The notes under the pieces: model-generated | The model's input: only the letters and a program-made list of their open reading frames with translations | Told to the model about the DNA's origin: nothing | Databases searched by the model: none | Made by a program: the position numbers and the translations under genes | Shown here: positions 58,736-64,000 of the stretch, in pieces | How positions within the stretch are numbered: position 1 is the first letter of the stretch | Layout: every line of letters begins with the position of its first letter | From: Eunapius fragilis | Lineage: Eukaryota; Porifera; Demospongiae; Spongillida; Spongillidae | Length of the DNA stretch: 64,000 nt | Reading direction: 5' to 3' | Assembly (NCBI GenBank): GCA_963681505.1 | Contig: OY811990.1 | Coordinates: 4,442,891-4,506,890 of the forward strand

Positions 58736-59640
58736 GGGCCTCTCCGAGTCCACCCACCTCATTGTTTATTTATTTGCTGGACCAATGTATTTTACTATCC
58801 GACGCCCTTGCAGAAAAGGACATATATATGCGTTTTATGCTGCCATCTCCGTGAAGATCACGCGTGTTGCCCCCCCCCCCCCCGCAAAATAATTTCTGGA
58901 TCCGCCCATACAGTGATATAGTGAGATGTGTGGCATGGAAGTTAATACCACTCCACACGTGTCTCCTGGACGATGAATTATTAATTAGGGCTTATGATGC
59001 TTAGTCCCGAGACCCTGCCCCTTTATCCTCACCCCCTCAAGAGTGTGTGATGGCAGTGATGATGATGTAGTCAGGTGATAGAAATATTAAAGTCAGTTGG
59101 CATATACCCCACCTTAGTTTTCCTAACATGTATTCATATTGCCATGCTGTACACCTACAGCCCTAGAAAATATTCACTGTCCATTGCAGGAGGGTAGGCA
59201 ATAGCAATTTTAAGTGCACAAAGAGTCAGTTGGCATGCCCCCCGCCCCCGCCCCGCCCCCACTACCATGTGACCTGTGCTACCTAAACTTCAGAGCAGGA
59301 GTAGATCCAGAATTTCTTTGCAAGGGAGCAGGGAGGGGAGGGGTGCAAATATTAATGCTTTTAGCATGGGTAACTAATGGTGGGGAGGGATGTGGGGCAA
59401 AGCCGGAGCCTCTTTATACTGTTCCTTAGCGTCAGTACGACTGCCCTTGATGCTGTGAATATTTAATATTTTGTTCTTACTTGGCGGGGGGGGGGGGGGG
59501 GGATGCTGTTCTTCCATATGAATGATTACACAAAAGCCAGTTGACATGTACACCCCCTTGGTGTTGACATGTACAAACAAACACACTCCAGTAACATATG
59601 CCTATTGCCATGCTACAACGTTATTCAATTTGTTATTTCA
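58736..59640. other. Unique spacer, no gene recognised
   Basis: Contains a hAT-like end fragment (TTTCTGGATCCGCCC near 58890-58905) and C or G runs near 58873 and 59487. No supported gene. Confidence 0.5.
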
Positions 59641-59942
59641 AATTGTAACTTGCTGGTACCTTTTGTTGCAACAACCCATTAGCAAAAGGTGGAGGAGTGA
59701 CATACTACACTGATCTGGGATACACATTCTTGTTCTTGGAGTACATAAAGTGGTGCATTAGTGAGATGAAGTGAGGTCATCCGATGAACCCCATTATTCG
59801 GATGACCTCACTTCACCTCACTAATGCACCACTTTATGTACTCCAAGAACAAGAATGTGTATCCCAGATCAGTGTAGTATGTCACTCCTCCACCTTTTGC
59901 TAATGGGTTGTTGCAATCACAAGGTACCAGCAAGTTACAATT
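59641..59942. repeat. Near-perfect 302-bp palindrome
   Basis: Arms of about 150 bp: AATTGTAACTTGCTGGTACC to GAAGTGAGGTCATCCGATGA, mirrored around AACCCCATTA (centre near 59791). Only a few mismatches and a small indel (GTTGCAACAACCC versus GGGTTGTTGCAATCACAAGG). It lies between forward and inverted duplication blocks. Confidence 0.93.
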
Positions 59943-59944
59943 AC

Positions 59945-61230
59945 ATGAGTATTTATCGATACCCATACATGCCCTTATTACTTACCTATGCCCTTATTCA
60001 TATTATTTATTTGTTTAGAAAAAATTGGTCCGGCGGCCGCCGGACCTGCCGGACCGGTTCCGACGCCGATGTAAATTCTTTACGCATAATAGTGATACCA
60101 TTCGTTACCTCAGTGGCGTAGTGTCGCCCGGGAACAAATGCGCCCCCACCTTATAAATAAAGGGGCGAATCTATGATTTTGCAGCGAGGGTTGGTAGGCA
60201 GCCGCAAGGGCGGAAGGGATATGCCGGGCCTCGATCATCCCAGTAAGGGGGTATGCAAAGCTCACCCAAAGGAGTGAACTGTGGGTTTATTCAACAGATT
60301 ATGGAGGTGACGATTGGATACCGTATCTTCAATGTCGGTGGTTAGAAATAAATTTAAAACTGTTTGTTAACAAGACTCAAGATGTGCCCGCGGGCCCGTT
60401 CGCGTTAGCGCGATAATTATCTGTGCAAATTGTCTATTTTGGCGCCCGCGCCCGGGGACATATGTCCCCCCCCCCCCCCCCCCCCCAATCCCCCCCTCGC
60501 TACGCCACTGCGTTACCTAGCTCTCTATATATAAGCTAGCCAGGTGATGACGGTTGCAGCAGTGTGTTATTCATATATATAGTTGATCGTAACACAACCA
60601 GGGATAACATTTCTGACACATGTACGTACCAAGGAAACATGCGCATATGCGCATTCGAACCATAATCTATGTTACAACATACTCCACTGGCACGCGTGTA
60701 TGCGCGGCCGCGTACATATGCTGCCATGACCGGGCAGTGGTGGCGTGTGTACTGGTAACAAAGTTTTCTTGGTCAACGTTATAACGTATATGTTCATTTA
60801 AAATAATTTTTATAATGTATGGTTTGAAAGGGTACTAGAATTCTCATACTTGAATCTAGAAATACAGATGTGCACATGGCATATATATGCTAGTTACATG
60901 TGTAAATACGCTAATAGCTCTGGCTTTAGAATCCGATTTGAGCTCCTCAATATATCGTCAACGCGGTTAAGTAGCTAGGGAGGGGGGGGATGATCAACGT
61001 CATTTATTCCATTAAATGTGTGCAATAAACACAAACTCCGTTTTGAAAAGGATGGGCGCACATTTTTACAGAACAGAAGATATAACAAATATGTGCTATT
61101 TGTCCCTGTATCTCATTTAGGTTTGAGTGCTCTACTCCAAGTCTTTGGTACTAAGCTGTGCGCGATTGATAGAAATTACCCATGGATGCCATGTACAATA
61201 ATTTTATTGCGCGATATATAATACATGTAT
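59945..61230. repeat. Inverted segmental duplication block
   Basis: Reverse complement of the block at 51835-57880 without Ginger1 and without the 814-bp hAT-like MITE. It includes an inverted hAT MITE (60111-60510). The right edge meets gene copy D. Confidence 0.9.
60111..60510. mobile_element. hAT MITE (CAGTGGCGTAGC family), copy 4, inverted, Ginger-free
   Basis: Ends CAGTGGCGTAGTGTCG and CTCGCTACGCCACTG with flanks CGTTACCT on both sides (reverse complement of AGGTAACG). Shows the intact Ginger1 insertion site. Confidence 0.92.
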
Positions 61231-61606
61231 ACGATTAATTTTAATAATATATACGTAACCTCTATTGTATACCCGCGCAATACAAATACTTCACAAATAT
61301 ACGTAAACAACACATTACATAGAAAAATTCAAACAACATATCCTGGAGGCCAAGGGAGGGAGCACATCTTGCCAACAAGGCTCTAGCCACAGCCCAAACT
61401 AGGGTGAAGTTCAGCCTGCTGTATAGCTCTGTGAGCACCTTACCTTTGTGGGAAGAGGTGACTGATGATGCATGGCCAGGTATTACGGAATTCAAATAAT
61501 TCGTGTCCGCATTTGCTGGCCATGTTCTCAAATGGAATACCTTTTTCTTCCTTCGCCACTCCAAATTCTTATTTCTTTCGTCGCATGCATTTGTTCGCTT
61601 CAGTGG

Positions 61607-61615
61607 TATATAAAT
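61607..61615 (+). promoter_or_regulatory. TATA box of copy D
   Basis: TATATAAAT, 58 bp before the ATG at 61673, the same motif and distance as in copy C. Confidence 0.6.
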
Positions 61616-61672
61616 CTCGTGCACTGCCTTTTGCACAAGCAGAAGAACTAAAGGATTTGGAGAAGTTACACG

Positions 61673-62456
61673 ATGAATTTCGAATTAGCTTTCCTCGTTT
61701 TAGTTGCCGCGGTATCTACGGCCGCAGCAGGCTCAGCAAGCGTCGATGGAACATTTAGGGGTGGGGTCGGAGTTGGCAAAAGATCAGGTGAGTAAATAAA
61801 GAGCTTTGGATTGACATGGAATTTGTATCTTATTTCTATATGCATGATACATTGTTGTAGCTGTGCTCAACGCCGAAGGTTATGAATGTGCTTTGTCATT
61901 GTCGGTTCCGAAGAAAGGCCGTTATAATGGTGCTGACTTCATTTTCTGTCTTAAGAAAGGTATGCGTAAACGAAACGATACAGTTTATTTTAAGTGAAGC
62001 CTTCCGCGATAGATGGGCGTGTCTGTAGCAGTAAGTATGTAGCTGCGTGCAGCAAGAGTGCCACCGATTGCGAGACTTTGACGGGAAACACCCGGAGATT
62101 TTTCGAGAATAATTTTCCCGACCTTTTTGGCAAAGTGTGTGTAGAGCCATCAGGTGAACAGTGCGTGCGCACCAACCTTGACTACACTACGTGCAAAGAC
62201 CCGTCTGGTAAGTATTATACAAGTGTGATCTCGCGTGCGCTGCCCGCATGCTCTTCGTGAGACGTTATTTTACTATCGTTACATTACTATACAGTGGAAA
62301 CGGATGCAATGATCTGCATTCCACTCAAGGGTGGTGTGGAAGATTGTGCGGATTGTAAGTATATAGCATGCTCCCACGAGGAGACATTCTTCATGACGCT
62401 TAATTGTATTCTCTCTCATTTGTTCAACAGTAAAACCCAGTACTGCTGATTTTTAG
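61673..62456 (+). CDS. Secreted 10-cysteine protein, copy D (inverted)
   Basis: Exons 61673-61787, 61861-61959, 61995-62207, 62295-62354 and 62431-62456 (plus strand) give 170 residues with phase-1 GT-AG introns. The signal peptide is as in copy C. Exon 1 is 18 bp longer than in B and C and encodes SASVDGTFRGGVGVGKRS after the signal peptide, so this region varies most. Exons 2-5 keep all ten cysteines with a few substitutions (SSKYVAAC for SSKDVAAC, PDLFGK for PDVFGK, TNLDY for TNVDY, GGVEDC for GGEEDC, KPSTADF for KPRPADF). Several differences change the protein, and no lesion is seen, which fits a functional, diverging paralogue. The strand is opposite to copies A-C. Confidence 0.82.
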
Positions 62457-64000
62457 TCTCCGAACGCTTGGATCTCTGAACAGTAACATATACACGTAGT
62501 CTAGCTAGATGTAGCATATCAGTTTGAATGCAGAATTTGAATAATAACGATATACTACAGCAGCTTGGTTTGATGCAATGCAATCTGTAACACGCAATGT
62601 CCTGTCTGAGATATGTACGTTTCGCGTAATAATTACTACGCGCTAGATGGGGTAACAATACTATGAACCGCATTAGAAAGGTGTCATGCCAAAACCGAAA
62701 ATTTAAATTAAACAAAGAGAGGCAACGTATTACAGTATATACTGAGGTGAGAAAGTGAGGGGTACCCAGACCACGTTGGTTTAAGCTGAGTTGTGCCCGC
62801 ATGCTGCCATGCAGTCGAATCAGCTATTGGTGCTGAACGATGCAAGCACTTGATCTCTATCTTCTGCATCAAGTAGTTACAGACAGTATTGCCGCGGCCA
62901 GCCTTGGCCGTCCGGTAGCGCCAAAATTTGCCAAATTTGGTGCTGACCGCCATCGGTCGCGGGCCGTCAATCGTCTGAGCCGTCAGAGTACGGTGACCGT
63001 CAGAATTTTACGGCTGACCGTAAAAAATATTATCGGGTCACTGACGGTCAATTAGCTACTGCAACCCATGATGTAAAAGATAGCTGTACTGGATTCTAAA
63101 ATAGGATAAAGCACCAGATAGCTGAAACGGAACGGGGATCGCTGCAGATGCTTTCCGATCTGGGTCTGGGGTTTCGCCCCAGAAGTTTTGCCAGTTGTGC
63201 ATTATTAATGCAAGAAATTTCACTAAAATGACTAGCTCGCACGCGGCGTTAAGTGCTCGAACTCGGGGTAATGATCACGTGAGAGGTTTCCAATCCATAT
63301 CACCGGTCTAGTCTTTAACTCTTTGGACGCCAAGTGTGTAGTCATGCGTACACACACAACCGTTATAATACCATTCATGTATAATTAGATCTTACATGGG
63401 AATTACATAAAAATGTGTTGATCATTCACAATTCCATGATGCATGCAAATGCTTGCTGCACTTGTACCCTTATAAGTACATGTACAAGGTAACTAAGCTC
63501 CTTCTTACACCTACTAATGAACACCATTATTCAGATGACTGCATTTTATTTCTTCCCTATTAACAGCTATGAATGAGTAACTAATTGACCATCACTAGTG
63601 CTTAAATTGCCGGTTCACTTCCCTCTTTTGCCTGGTTCATATCATGGGTAGTATAGCAACAGAAGGTGCCAGTAGGTTGTAATGGACAAACAAACTGAGA
63701 CCACAAATGCTCAAACATTTTTATGATTAAGAAGTTACATGCATGCAAGTCAGTATTATGTGTATGGACAATGGTATTCAAAGTGATTCTATAGTCACAA
63801 CACAACACAGCAATGCATGGTTGTGTGAACATGCACGTATATATGCAATTGGCGTTCAAACAGTTAAAGTTAATTCGATGCTTGCCCAAACAATTTAATT
63901 GTAGTGAAATACGCCCCCAAAATGTGACGTTTTGAATATTTATCGATACCCATACATGCCCTTATTACTTACCTACGCCCTTATTCATATTATTTATTTT
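62457..64000. repeat. Inverted gene-unit flank and start of another inverted block
   Basis: 62457-63380 is the reverse complement of 45842-46770 (CCGTCAGAATTTTACGGCTG etc.). 63380-64000 is the reverse complement of 57840-58460. The duplication continues past the right edge. Open frames here (MQALDLYLLHQVV...) recur only because the DNA is duplicated. Confidence 0.88.

Noticed and set aside
36115-62175. 61-codon frames MVRTHCSPDGSTH on the strand opposite exon 3 of the secreted gene copies
   Set aside because: Antisense shadow of the real exon, whose splice sites and cysteine pattern support the other strand.

Overview
The window is animal genomic DNA, most likely from a sponge or another non-bilaterian marine invertebrate. 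The genes have short GT-AG introns. Two housekeeping genes give readable full-length homologues of human proteins: HPRT1 with nine exons and the EARP-interacting WD40 protein EIPR1. There is also a TRIM-NHL gene with scattered fragments of relatives, much microsatellite and minisatellite DNA, and a dense load of cut-and-paste transposons. No bacterial, operon or CRISPR features are present. The sponge assignment is inference; no marker gene proves it.

Layout. 1-2458 (minus) is a TRIM-NHL ubiquitin ligase gene whose last few codons lie beyond the left edge. 2.9-6.7 kb holds broken TRIM-NHL pieces, a broken extracellular-domain exon, a fragment of a KAT14-like acetyltransferase, a 23-bp minisatellite and a 750-bp CCCT tract. 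7.6-9.9 kb (minus) is HPRT1. 10.6-14.8 kb (minus) is EIPR1. 15-17.5 kb is a dead non-LTR retrotransposon with a hAT-like element inserted in it. 18.7-22.6 kb is an inverted, rearranged copy of the 3.4-6.7 kb material, including about 2 kb of the same minisatellite. 23.7-24.6 kb (minus) is a five-exon gene for a small secreted precursor, with a TATA box and a CRE-like site. 28.0-28.5 kb (minus) holds the last three exons of a Frag1/DRAM-type membrane protein. 30.8-35.2 kb carries retrotransposon fragments and foldback elements.

35.4-64 kb is a young complex of tandem and inverted duplications. Its core is a five-exon gene for a secreted protein with ten cysteines (164 or 170 residues). There are four copies: A (minus, destroyed), B (minus, intact), C (minus, intact) and D (plus, intact). 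Transposons have landed in some copies and not in others, so paralogous copies act as empty sites and several insertion boundaries and target-site duplications can be read directly. The main one is a complete 3985-bp Ginger1-type transposon (53714-57698). It encodes an integrase-like transposase with an intact DD35E triad, a GPY/F domain, a Ulp1/C48 protease domain and a PHD finger. A second, degraded Ginger-type element disrupts exon 1 of copy A.

How the genes relate: HPRT1 (purine salvage), EIPR1 (endosome and dense-core vesicle traffic) and the TRIM-NHL gene are co-oriented neighbours without an evident common pathway. The 35-64 kb complex looks like a recently amplified secreted-effector locus shaped by recombination between repeats.
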